A stretch of DNA of 64,000 bases from DATMGU01 sp035555315 (GTDB lineage Bacteria; Pseudomonadota; Alphaproteobacteria; ATCC43930; CGMCC-115725), in NCBI GenBank assembly GCA_035555315.1, contig DATMGU010000071.1, forward strand, positions 1 through 64,000, written 5' to 3'. Within the stretch, counting starts at the first letter, position 1, and each line of letters opens with the position of its first letter. The position numbers were made by a program, and so were the translations under genes. Positions 47,466 to 55,441 of the stretch are shown here, one piece after another. The notes under the pieces were generated by a model, which had not been told where the DNA came from, ran no database searches, and saw only the letters and a program-made list of their open reading frames with translations.

Positions 47466-48488
47466 ATGACGAAACGTCTCAGCGTATTAAGCGCTGTGCT
47501 GTTGTGCTCCGTCTCTGGGGCGGCCATGGCACAGCAAACCAACGGCTTCTATGTCGGCGGCGCGGCTGGCGCCAGCTTCCTGGAAGATAGCAAGCTGGGT
47601 GGCAATGGCCTGAGCGAACGCTTCAAGACCGGGTACGAAGGTCTTGGTGTGGTCGGTTATGGCTTCGGCAACGGCCTGCGGACGGAACTCGAAGGCGGCT
47701 ATCGCCGCAACGACGTCGACAAGATCGGCGGGAAAAGCTCGTCCGGCGCGGTCGGGATGACCACCGGTTTCGGCAACCTGCTCTATGACTTCGACACCGG
47801 CACGCCGTTCACGCCGCATATTGGCGCCGGCCTCGGTGTTGCCGATATCCGTGAGACGAACGCCCGTTCGGCCGGCAATCCGACGGTTTCGGGTCACGAC
47901 ACGGTGTTCGCCTATCAGCTCATCGGTGGTGTCGACTATTCGATCACGCCGGATCTGAAGGTTGGTATCGACTATCACTATGTCGAAACCGACGCGGCGC
48001 GCCTCGCTCTGCAAACCACGCCGAAGACGACGAGCTCGAACCGGTTCTATGACCATTCGGTGCTGTTGGCTCTGCGCTACGAGTTCAACAACCCGGCTCC
48101 GGCCCCGGTCGTCGCTCCGCCGCCGCCGCCGCCGCCGCCAGCCCCGGCTCCGCAGCTGCAGCGCGCCTTCCAGGTGTTCTTCGACTTTGACAAGTCGACC
48201 GTCACCGCGGCCGCTCAGTCGATCATCGATCAGGCTGCCGCCAGCGTGAAGCAGGGCAACATGACGCGGATCAACGTCACCGGCCATACGGACACGGTCG
48301 GCTCGGCCAAGTACAACCAGGCCCTGTCGGAACGTCGTGCGGCGGCCGTGAAGGCGGCGCTGATCAAGGACGGCATTCCGGATGGCCAGATCGCCACCCG
48401 CGGCGTCGGCAAGTCCGACCTGCTGGTTCCGACTGGCGACGGCGTTCGCGAGGCGCAGAACCGCCGCGCGGAAATCGTCCTGCAGTAA
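47466..48488 (+). CDS. OmpA-family outer membrane beta-barrel protein with peptidoglycan-binding domain
   Basis: 340 residues. Signal peptide MTKRLSVLSAVLLCSVSGAAMA is cleaved before QQTNGFYVGG. The 8-stranded barrel (about 25-205) shows alternating strands such as FYVGGAAGASFL, GVDYSITPDLKVGIDYHYV and SVLLALRYEF. A proline-rich linker (APAPVVAPPPPPPPPAPAP) leads to the OmpA_C domain (about 230-340) with FFDFDKSTVTAAAQSIID and NVTGHTDTVGSAKYNQALSERRA, which bind peptidoglycan. It anchors the outer membrane to the wall. Codons are strongly biased and a strong terminator follows, suggesting high expression. Confidence 0.95.
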   Translation: MTKRLSVLSAVLLCSVSGAAMAQQTNGFYVGGAAGASFLEDSKLGGNGLSERFKTGYEGLGVVGYGFGNGLRTELEGGYRRNDVDKIGGKSSSGAVGMTTGFGNLLYDFDTGTPFTPHIGAGLGVADIRETNARSAGNPTVSGHDTVFAYQLIGGVDYSITPDLKVGIDYHYVETDAARLALQTTPKTTSSNRFYDHSVLLALRYEFNNPAPAPVVAPPPPPPPPAPAPQLQRAFQVFFDFDKSTVTAAAQSIIDQAAASVKQGNMTRINVTGHTDTVGSAKYNQALSERRAAAVKAALIKDGIPDGQIATRGVGKSDLLVPTGDGVREAQNRRAEIVLQ

Positions 48489-48585
48489 CGGACGACATCT
48501 AACTGGCCGAATCCGGCTGGTCGAGACGGACTGCCGCGGGGCTTCCCCGTGGCAGTCCCCTCATCCGGTCGGCCGAGGACAAAAC

Positions 48586-48615
48586 AAAAGCGCGTCCCGC
48601 AAAGGACGCGCTTTT
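48586..48615. terminator. Bidirectional intrinsic terminator between convergent genes
   Basis: A perfect 12-bp stem AAAAGCGCGTCC / GGACGCGCTTTT around a 6-base loop CGCAAA, with A and T runs at the two ends, so it works on either strand. It sits about 100 bases after the OmpA-like gene and 40 before the end of the convergent gene. Confidence 0.9.
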
Positions 48616-48655
48616 GCCGTTTATCGGGACCGGTTTGGCTTCTTGGCGTCTACGG

Positions 48656-49252
48656 CTATTCGGCGCTGGTCACCTGTTGTCGCTTCGCCTTGACCGGCGC
48701 CTTTTTCGATGGTGGCTCAACCGCCTTCACGGCACGCGCGTCGATGCAGAAATCGCCGACATTGGTCTTGTTGACGATACGGTCCACCGAATACCGCTCC
48801 AGATCCTGCGGTTCGAGCAGCAGGGTGTTCTGAAACAGTCCGGCCGCCTCGTCGCAATATCCCACCGATAGCATCGACTGCTGCGATGCATCGTTCGCGA
48901 TCTTGGTGATGTAGAGGTCCATCTCCCGGCTGTAACCGGCACCGAACGACCGTGAGAAATGGCCCTTCAGCAACTCCGAGTTCGAACGCAGGCTGGTCCC
49001 GTATTTGCCGATAAAGGCGTTGTATTGCGGCGTGAAGTCGCGACCGGGAACCTCCTTACATTCCAGTGCCGCGACCATGAGCTCGGTCTGCAGCACCCGC
49101 ACATGCGCGGCGACCCATTCCGGTTGGGTGAAACACGCCGCATCGGCCGCCAGGGGTGCCAGCCCGATCGACGCGACGGCGGCGCCAGCCCAAATCCGTT
49201 TGGCCCAAATCCGTTTGGTAAAGCCACGTCCGATTTTTTCAGACTTCAGCAA
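48656..49252 (-). CDS. Secreted protein of unknown function
   Basis: About 198 residues from TTG at 49252, chosen because GAGGGG precedes it; another TTG 17 codons upstream lacks a ribosome binding site. A signal peptide with a basic start (KRIWAKRIWAGAAVASIGLAPLAADA) is followed by a mature helical domain with four cysteines (AACFTQPEW, LECKEVP, VGYCDEAAG, DFCIDARA), which could form two periplasmic disulfides. The C-terminal 25 residues are Lys/Pro-rich. No domain is recognised. The KRIWA repeat in the signal peptide comes from a 15-bp tandem duplication. Confidence 0.7.
   Translation of the reverse strand: MLKSEKIGRGFTKRIWAKRIWAGAAVASIGLAPLAADAACFTQPEWVAAHVRVLQTELMVAALECKEVPGRDFTPQYNAFIGKYGTSLRSNSELLKGHFSRSFGAGYSREMDLYITKIANDASQQSMLSVGYCDEAAGLFQNTLLLEPQDLERYSVDRIVNKTNVGDFCIDARAVKAVEPPSKKAPVKAKRQQVTSAE
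49189..49218. repeat. Perfect 15-bp tandem duplication in a signal peptide
   Basis: CCCAAATCCGTTTGG occurs twice without a gap. It is in frame and encodes KRIWA twice. The unit is a near-palindrome (CCAAA...TTTGG), like the unit duplicated at 25583-25613. Confidence 0.9.
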
Positions 49253-49676
49253 AATCCCGTCCCCTCGTTGATCCCCGGGGTCTCGCGATCGGACGATCGT
49301 CAACCCCGGCCCGGCGAAAATTAGGGCCGAACACTAGCAAATCTGGCGGCTTGGACAAACCGCAAAGCGCCCCGCCAATTCCCCATACCGACTTGGTCGC
49401 CCCTCCGACCCGGCACGGCGCACCGGTTTTCGTAGGGTATCGTCGATCCGCGCGACCTCCGGTTGAAGCAGGCGATTGACAGGGCGAAACGGACGATTTA
49501 CGAAACGCCTCGTGATTATCACAGGTGACTCTGGTGACTGAGGCCGCGTTGCGACGACGAACGACCGTAGGATGCCCCGCAGGCGTCCCGCTGCCGTTCA
49601 TCCGCGTTTCGGTCACCGTCCGCTAGGACGCCTCGGCCGAAGGGCGGATACCCGCCTTTCGACACCCGAGGACCCC
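49253..49676. other. 424-bp divergent intergenic region
   Basis: Separates the minus-strand secreted protein from the plus-strand acetyltransferase. No gene is recognised. A TTGACA hexamer at 49476-49481 is followed 17 bases later by TACGAA, a weak sigma-70-like promoter candidate for the plus-strand gene. Confidence 0.35.
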
Positions 49677-50216
49677 ATGTTCACCATTACGACCGAGCGG
49701 CCGGACGAAGCCGGCGTGATCGAGCTGTTGCTCGACACCTGTTTTGGACCAAACCGGTTCGATAAATCCTCCTACGGCTTTCGCGTCGATGTCGCGCCCG
49801 ATCGGCGTTTATGCCTCGTCGCCAGGGCGCCCGATGACAGCGTGGTCGGTACGATCAGATATTGGCCGATAGTCATCGGCATGGCCGCCGCCCCTGCCCT
49901 GCTGCTCGGCCCCTTGGCCGTCGCGGAATCCCACCGCAAGGCCGGCGTGGGCGCCGCCTTGATGCGGACATCCCTCGACATGGCGGCCTGGAGCGGCGAC
50001 CGGTTGGTCGTCCTGGTCGGCGACATCGCCTATTATCGGCGATTCGGTTTCACGCACGCGACTGATTTGGCGCTCGTGATGCCCGGCGAAACGCCCGAAC
50101 GGGTGCTTGCCCGGTCGCTGCGGGGCGATTTGCCAACGGACTATCGCGGGCTGATCCAGCCCAGGAGGTTGGTTCGCCGTCTTACCGGAGGCGACGGGCT
50201 GGCCGCCGCCGCGTGA
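49677..50216 (+). CDS. GNAT-family N-acetyltransferase
   Basis: 179 residues from ATG at 49677; a start 35 codons upstream would add an Arg-rich stretch outside the domain. The GNAT core has the acetyl-CoA loop LGPLAVAESHRKAGVGAALMRTSLDMA (Q/RxxGxG-like) near 80-105 and VLVGDIAYYRRFGFTHATDL, the YxxxGF motif of small-molecule acetyltransferases of the YhbS type. YhbS-type proteins are cytosolic and of mostly unknown substrate. Convergent with the diguanylate cyclase gene across a set of hairpins. Confidence 0.88.
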   Translation: MFTITTERPDEAGVIELLLDTCFGPNRFDKSSYGFRVDVAPDRRLCLVARAPDDSVVGTIRYWPIVIGMAAAPALLLGPLAVAESHRKAGVGAALMRTSLDMAAWSGDRLVVLVGDIAYYRRFGFTHATDLALVMPGETPERVLARSLRGDLPTDYRGLIQPRRLVRRLTGGDGLAAAA

Positions 50217-50267
50217 GGCAGCCGGTTGATACCCCGGCCAAATTCCAGAGCCTGTCTCATACCAAAT

Positions 50268-50302
50268 CTCCATGAGGCGAACCATCGGTTCGCCTCATGG
50301 AG
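50268..50302. repeat. Strong 16-bp hairpin after the acetyltransferase gene
   Basis: CTCCATGAGGCGAACC and its exact reverse complement flank an ATC loop. It is 52 bases after the acetyltransferase stop and may terminate or protect that transcript. No T-run follows. Confidence 0.75.
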
Positions 50303-50378
50303 AGCCTCAGTCGCCGGACGGCGGACGTCCGTCCGCCTTGGCTTTCGCACCGTGCGGTGCGCGCTCGCCGTCGCTCGC

Positions 50379-50421
50379 GATACGCCATCTCGATGAGTGG
50401 TACTCATCGAGATGGCGTATC
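50379..50421. repeat. Perfect 20-bp hairpin overlapping the diguanylate cyclase stop codon
   Basis: Arms at 50379-50398 and 50402-50421 are exact reverse complements around a GGT loop. The right arm runs into the TGA of the minus-strand cyclase gene (50420-50422). With 50268-50302 and smaller inverted repeats between, the convergent gap is a chain of palindromes. Confidence 0.85.
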
Positions 50422-51514
50422 AGTGTGCCGGAAGTGAGAGGGAGGGCGGAGCGGGCGGCGGGACGGAGGCGTCCAATTCAGTCATCACACGGTTGCGGCC
50501 GGCTTCCTTGGCCCGATAGAGAGCCGCGTCCGCGCGGTCGATCAGGGCGGTTATCGGCTCACCTGGCTGATAGAGCGCGATGCCGAGCGATAGGGTGATG
50601 TTGCCGAGACTCTGCTTGGTATCACGCTTCAAAAGCTGACGGCCGCCGATCGTCCGGCGCAGCGTATCGGCCAGCTTCTCCGCGTTGTCCAACGAGGTGT
50701 CCGGCAAGATGATCGCGAATTCCTCACCACCATACCGGGCGGCGAGATCGCGGCCCTTGATCCCCTCGACCAACTGGCTCGCGACCAGCCGCAGGACGAC
50801 ATCACCCATTTGGTGACCCCACGTGTCGTTGAATCTCTTGAAATGATCGATGTCGACCATGATGAGGCAAAGATCGCCGCCGGTTTCCATGCTGTCGGTG
50901 ACGCACTCCCTCATCCGCATATCGAACAATTTGCGATTGCCGATATCGGTCAGCGGGTCGGTCATCGCCTCCCGCCGAACTTCCTCGACCTGCTCGCGCA
51001 GCGAGCGGATCTCAAGGGTCGACCGCGACAATTCGCGTTCGACCGTATCGCTCCGCTCCATCATCGCTCTGGAATCGGCCAGGATCGAGTGGACGATTTC
51101 ACTCATGCGCCCTAGCCCCGATGCGTCGTCCAACGCCTCGACCTTAGTGTCGAGCGTCTCGCCGAAGCTGCGCGTCTCGGCCGAAATGGCTTGAACCGCC
51201 GACAAGGCCTTGGCTGCCGCCTGCTCGATCTTGAGGCCGATGTCGCGGAGTCCTTCGGTCTGCTGTTGATGAGCGAAAAAACGGTCGAAGAGCTCGGAGC
51301 AGACGGCGGGGCTGAACTCCTGCTTGTTGCTGATCAGGATGTCCAGCGCGTGTTTGAGGGCCGGTGCCGATCCGGCCGCGTAGGCGTACCACACCGTGAA
51401 ATTTTCGGGCGTCGGCGGGATGCTTTGGTTGTTCATCAAAGCCAGCGCCGATTCAGCCAATACCCGATCGCGCCGCAGTTCGGCTTCGATCGTTGCGAGC
51501 GGCTTGGGCATCAT
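50420..51514 (-). CDS. Diguanylate cyclase (GGDEF domain)
   Basis: 364 residues. The N-terminal 170 residues are helical, with PTPENFTVWYAYAAGS, a motif common in soluble cyclases of this type, followed by a coiled coil around 130-180. The GGDEF domain (about 190-350) has DPLTDIGNRKLFD, DIDHFKRFNDTWGHQMGD and the active-site RYGGEEFAII. The inhibitory RxxD site is KGRD, so product inhibition may be lost. It makes c-di-GMP from two GTP. The start overlaps the stop of the upstream PAS-GGDEF-EAL gene as ATGATG, indicating a coupled pair with opposing activities. Confidence 0.93.
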   Translation of the reverse strand: MMPKPLATIEAELRRDRVLAESALALMNNQSIPPTPENFTVWYAYAAGSAPALKHALDILISNKQEFSPAVCSELFDRFFAHQQQTEGLRDIGLKIEQAAAKALSAVQAISAETRSFGETLDTKVEALDDASGLGRMSEIVHSILADSRAMMERSDTVERELSRSTLEIRSLREQVEEVRREAMTDPLTDIGNRKLFDMRMRECVTDSMETGGDLCLIMVDIDHFKRFNDTWGHQMGDVVLRLVASQLVEGIKGRDLAARYGGEEFAIILPDTSLDNAEKLADTLRRTIGGRQLLKRDTKQSLGNITLSLGIALYQPGEPITALIDRADAALYRAKEAGRNRVMTELDASVPPPAPPSLSLPAH

Positions 51515-54225
51515 GATGAAGCCTTTGAGACGGTCGGAGGTTGCAACTGTTCAAGCAGCATCGCCGCGGCGCGATCGGGGGCGATCGGTCGTGAGAAGAA
51601 ATAGCCCTGGGCATAGTCGCAACCGAGCGCCTTGAGACTCGCCGCCTCTTCCGCCACTTCGACACCTTCGCCGACCACCTGCAAGCCGAGATCGTGGCCC
51701 AATTCGATAATCGAGCGAACCAGCCGATAGGCCTCCGGCGCATGACACATGCGGCTGACGAACGACCGATCGACCTTGAGGACATCGAGGGGGAAGCGAT
51801 GCAGGTAGCTGAGCGACGAATAGCCGGTGCCGAAATCGTCGAGCGACAGGGCGATGCCCCGGTTGCGGAACTCCTGCAGCGCCTGGGCCATCGCCTCGGG
51901 ATCCTGCATCAACACGCTTTCCGTCAGTTCGAGCTTGAGACGGCCCGCCGGCAAAGCCAATTTATCCAGCAGTGCCAACAGCCTGCCCATGCCCACCCGG
52001 TCCGAGATCTGCCGGGCCGACAGGTTGACCGAGATCGAGAATTCACCCTGGATCAATCCGTCGCGCGCCCACGCCTTGACTTGACGAGCGGCGCTCTCGA
52101 TCGCGAAATAGCCCAATTGGCCGATCAAGCCGGCATCCTCGGCGATCGGGATGAAGGTTCCGGGCGGGATCGACCCCAGCTCGGGATGGCGCCAGCGCAT
52201 CAGCGCTTCGAACCCGGCGATGCGGTTGTCGGAGAGATCGATGATCGGCTGGTAATCGAAGAATATCTGCCCCAGGCGATGAGCAGTGGTCAGATCCTTG
52301 CTCAGCCGCTGTCTGAGACGGATCTCCTTCAGCAACGCTTCATCGAAGGATTCGATCCGACCGCCGCCCAGCACCTTGGCACGATCGAGGGCCACGCGGG
52401 CATTGCGCAGCAGATCGGCGCCTGATCTGGCGACGCCCTGTTCGGGTGTCGCGAGACCGATGCTGATCGATGCCGGAACTTCCAATTCACCGACGATCAT
52501 GGGGAGGGATAGCTTGACAAACAACCGGTCGGCTTCGCCGCGCGCCTCCGTCGGATCGGCGGCGCTCGCCAGCCACAGCACGAATTCGTCGTTACCCAAC
52601 CGCGCCACCACATCGCCGGGCTTGGCGCAGGCGGTGAGGCGCTGGGCGAGGCCGACCAGCACCGCGTCACCGGTGACCGTCCCAAGACTGTCGTTAAGCC
52701 GCCGGAATTGATCGAGATTGATGATCATCAAGGCGCTTCCCGCGATCTCCGTGGGAGTCGAGCGGGCGCCGACGATCTGCGTCAGATGCGCACGGTTGTT
52801 GAGCCCAGTCAGACTATCGAGATAGGCGGCGTTGCGTAACGTCAGCTCATAGCTTTTGCGCAAGGTGATATCGGTCTGCGACCCGGCCATGCGGATCGGC
52901 GTGCCGCCACCATCGCGCAAGGCGATACCGCGGCACGACATCCAGGCGAAATGCCCGTCCCGGCACCGGATGCGATATTCCGTATCCAGTTGGCTGGTGG
53001 CGCCATCGAGATGCCGATTGATGTCGCGCTGCAAGGCCTCGGCATCCTCGGGATGCACTCGGTCGAGCCAGGCCTCCATGGTGCTGAGGCGATCGTTGGC
53101 CGAATAACCGGCGATCTCCTTCCAGCGGTTCGAGAAGAATACGACACCGGTCTGGATATCCCAGTCCCACAAGCCGTCATTGGCGGCGCGGGAAATCAAG
53201 GCATAGCGCACCTCGCTATCCAGCAAGGCCGCATCCGCGGCCTTGCGATCGGAGATGTCGGTGGACGAGCTGACGATCACGCGCTGGCCGTTGAGCGTCA
53301 CCACCCGGGCGGATACCAGGGCCCAGAACAGCGTGCCGTTCGACCGGCGCAATTCCATTTCGACGTTTTCGACGAAACCGACGGTCCGAAGTCGCTCGAC
53401 GATACGCTTCTGATCCGCCCCGTTCGCATAGAAGCTGCTGGTATGCCAATCGGCCGGCTCCCCAACCAACAGAAACCGTTCCCTGGCCTGCTGATTGCCG
53501 AACTGCACGGCGCCGCTTTCGAGCAGGCTCACCATGATCGGAATCGGCAGGCTTTCGGCGATCTTGTGGAACGCGGCATCGCCCCAAAACGACGCTTCCG
53601 CCACCGTATCCAACGGCGTGGGCGGACGCAGATCGTGTCGCAGGCTGAGCAGCAGACCAAGCGACCCGATAAAACAGCCGCCGAGGATCGCGGTCCCGCC
53701 GAGCGACGGCGCATGACCGCCGCCATGGGGGTCGATGGCAAGGCGTACGAGACCGATCGCCGACAGCATCGCCATGCCGGCGGCGACGCGGCCGGCCAAG
53801 CTGGCAAAAGCCGGTCGGCCGGCGACAAGCGCGCCCGCGAGGCCGCCACCGACGAGCAGCATGAGGCTCGACCATGTCGGCGCCACGCCGGAGCCGACCC
53901 TGAGAGCGAATACCGCCAGATAATGCACGATCACCCAAACGACGCCCACGGCAACACCCGTAGGCGCCCGGCCGAAGCGGCCGGCCGCGTCTTCGCCCGC
54001 GAAGCGGTCGATCCCGACGACGGCAAGCCCCAGCGACAAGACGAACAGAATCGCCTCCGGCCACCGCTGCAGACCGAGGGAGGGATGACCGGTCAAGAGC
54101 GCGTCCGCGGACAGCACTAGAACCGCCGATCCGACCCAAACCGCAGCATGACGATACCGACTGATCGCGCCACTCCTCCTTGCGAGGTTCCGGCCGCCCG
54201 GAAATGATGTGGAGGTCTCGATCAA
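51511..54225 (-). CDS. Membrane-bound PAS-GGDEF-EAL c-di-GMP phosphodiesterase
   Basis: 904 residues from a TTG with GGAGA upstream. About six to eight membrane helices occupy 25-215. Two PAS domains follow (about 225-335 and 340-455, the second ending GSQTDITLRKSYELTLRNAAYLDSLTGLNNR split), then a GGDEF domain with RLGNDEFVLWL, where the signature is GNDEF and probably inactive. The EAL domain (about 640-895) has FEALMRWRHPELG, NLSARQI, LELTESVLM, DDFGTGYSSLSYLHRFPLDVLK in separate stretches and GEGVE; these metal and catalytic residues look intact, so degradation of c-di-GMP is expected. The PAS and membrane parts should sense an unknown signal. Confidence 0.92.
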   Translation of the reverse strand: MIETSTSFPGGRNLARRSGAISRYRHAAVWVGSAVLVLSADALLTGHPSLGLQRWPEAILFVLSLGLAVVGIDRFAGEDAAGRFGRAPTGVAVGVVWVIVHYLAVFALRVGSGVAPTWSSLMLLVGGGLAGALVAGRPAFASLAGRVAAGMAMLSAIGLVRLAIDPHGGGHAPSLGGTAILGGCFIGSLGLLLSLRHDLRPPTPLDTVAEASFWGDAAFHKIAESLPIPIMVSLLESGAVQFGNQQARERFLLVGEPADWHTSSFYANGADQKRIVERLRTVGFVENVEMELRRSNGTLFWALVSARVVTLNGQRVIVSSSTDISDRKAADAALLDSEVRYALISRAANDGLWDWDIQTGVVFFSNRWKEIAGYSANDRLSTMEAWLDRVHPEDAEALQRDINRHLDGATSQLDTEYRIRCRDGHFAWMSCRGIALRDGGGTPIRMAGSQTDITLRKSYELTLRNAAYLDSLTGLNNRAHLTQIVGARSTPTEIAGSALMIINLDQFRRLNDSLGTVTGDAVLVGLAQRLTACAKPGDVVARLGNDEFVLWLASAADPTEARGEADRLFVKLSLPMIVGELEVPASISIGLATPEQGVARSGADLLRNARVALDRAKVLGGGRIESFDEALLKEIRLRQRLSKDLTTAHRLGQIFFDYQPIIDLSDNRIAGFEALMRWRHPELGSIPPGTFIPIAEDAGLIGQLGYFAIESAARQVKAWARDGLIQGEFSISVNLSARQISDRVGMGRLLALLDKLALPAGRLKLELTESVLMQDPEAMAQALQEFRNRGIALSLDDFGTGYSSLSYLHRFPLDVLKVDRSFVSRMCHAPEAYRLVRSIIELGHDLGLQVVGEGVEVAEEAASLKALGCDYAQGYFFSRPIAPDRAAAMLLEQLQPPTVSKASS

Positions 54226-54487
54226 CGATCAATCTCCGATGAACGACTAGCGCCCGCGTTGTGCGGGAGCATTGATTGGAGACCACCCCCGGATGCCTTC
54301 CGTTCCATTTGAGCGATCTCCTTGTCCCCAAGTTCTAGACCAGCAGAGGTAAAGACTTCCTTAGGGATTGACCGCATGACGGGTCGGAAACAATTTTCCC
54401 AATTTCGATGCAAATTGCTCGTAGTCGACGATTCGTTAATTCTTATGGGGCGACACTGGCCTGGTCAGAAACGCTTAGGAGGGTGTC

Positions 54488-54706
54488 ATGTCCACGCTGT
54501 CTCCCCGCTCGATCGAAACGCTGATCGATCTCGTCGAAATCAAGTTGAGCTGCCTTGACGTCATCGATCGCGAAGATCGCCAGGAACAGAAGATCCTGCA
54601 GCGCTCCCTGGCCGAGTTGAAGGAGTTTCGTCGCGTCGCGATGCCCATGCGCCGACCGATGCCGAATCTCGCGCAGGCGATCCATGGCGAGCTTGTCGCC
54701 GTCTAA
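54488..54706 (+). CDS. Small conserved-looking cytoplasmic protein
   Basis: 72 residues, with AGGAGG ideally placed before ATG. MSTLSPRSIETLIDLVEIKL begins two predicted helices, continuing CLDVIDREDRQEQKILQRSL and AELKEFRRVAMP. No cysteine pair, signal peptide or membrane segment. Its strong ribosome binding site and regular helix pattern make it a real gene, and I believe homologues exist in other alphaproteobacteria, but I know no function. Divergent from the c-di-GMP phosphodiesterase gene. Confidence 0.75.
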   Translation: MSTLSPRSIETLIDLVEIKLSCLDVIDREDRQEQKILQRSLAELKEFRRVAMPMRRPMPNLAQAIHGELVAV

Positions 54707-55206
54707 GATCTGTCAGATCGTCCAGGATCTACCGAGCGCGGTTGAGCGCGGCGTCCCGCCGCTCGATCCCGCGTCGGATAAAGCGATCGGCGTGCGCTTC
54801 CGCGATGAAGCGGGCCGGGCGCCCTCGCCCCGCGAGCCACCTCGCTTTCCGGTCAGCCACGGACAGAACGCGCGAGGATCATCCGAGCGCCGGAGATGCC
54901 GGCCCCGGCCATCGACGGAGCTCATCGACGGGGCCCCAGCCACCTATCGGAAGCGCTCGTCCGCGGCGATACCAAACGCCGCCGCCTTCTCAAACTGTCT
55001 CTTAGGCACCCACCGGCCTATGTAAAATTTCCGCCTGTCTTGGCCAAGAGGACGGACCTGGTATGTGGCAAACATATTACCAAGCTGAAATCTAAAATTA
55101 ACCCAATTTTACTTTACTCCGCCACCCATCCCCCTAAAATCTATTGAATACTTTCAATATGATCCTGCCGCCGTAATCATGGCACGGATATACAGGCCGC
55201 ACCGCC
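54707..55206. other. 500-bp gap: GC-rich left half, AT-rich right half
   Basis: No gene supported. The left 300 bases hold several overlapping open frames without ribosome binding sites. From about 55020 to 55200 the DNA is AT-rich (for example CTAAAATTAACCCAATTTTAC) and unlike the rest of the window, pointing to an inserted or decayed segment that continues into the small gene that follows. Confidence 0.4.
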
Positions 55207-55386
55207 ATGAAAAAGTTGAAAAATGGAGAGAAGATAACACTTCTGAGAGAAGCCCAACACTACCGAGCGGCGGCCCTCCGTGTTCATTACCAAGCGACGC
55301 ATAGAATGTTAATTGAGATCGCCGAAGACTTTGAATCTCAAGCTAAAATGTCGTCCCATAGAGCAAGCACGCCCGAATATTCGTAA
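55207..55386 (+). CDS. 59-residue helical protein in an AT-rich patch
   Basis: ATG at 55207 opens MKKLKNGEKITLLREAQHYR and the frame continues AAALRVHYQATHRMLIEIAE to a TAA at 55386. The pattern of an Ala/Arg helix followed by RMLIEIAEDFESQA resembles a family of tiny alphaproteobacterial proteins with a HxRxxAxxxR...LLxIAxxYExLA pattern, function unknown. Codon use is more AT-rich than the neighbours. No strong ribosome binding site; coding is supported by the family-like pattern only. Confidence 0.45.
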   Translation: MKKLKNGEKITLLREAQHYRAAALRVHYQATHRMLIEIAEDFESQAKMSSHRASTPEYS

Positions 55387-55441
55387 CCCCCCAATTCAGC
55401 GTTATGAATGGGGCAGCCCATAAGAATGGGGTGGGCACGGT

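Noticed and set aside
48108..48150. CCG-repeat tract as a possible unstable microsatellite
   Set aside because: It encodes the normal proline-rich linker of OmpA-type proteins and stays in frame.
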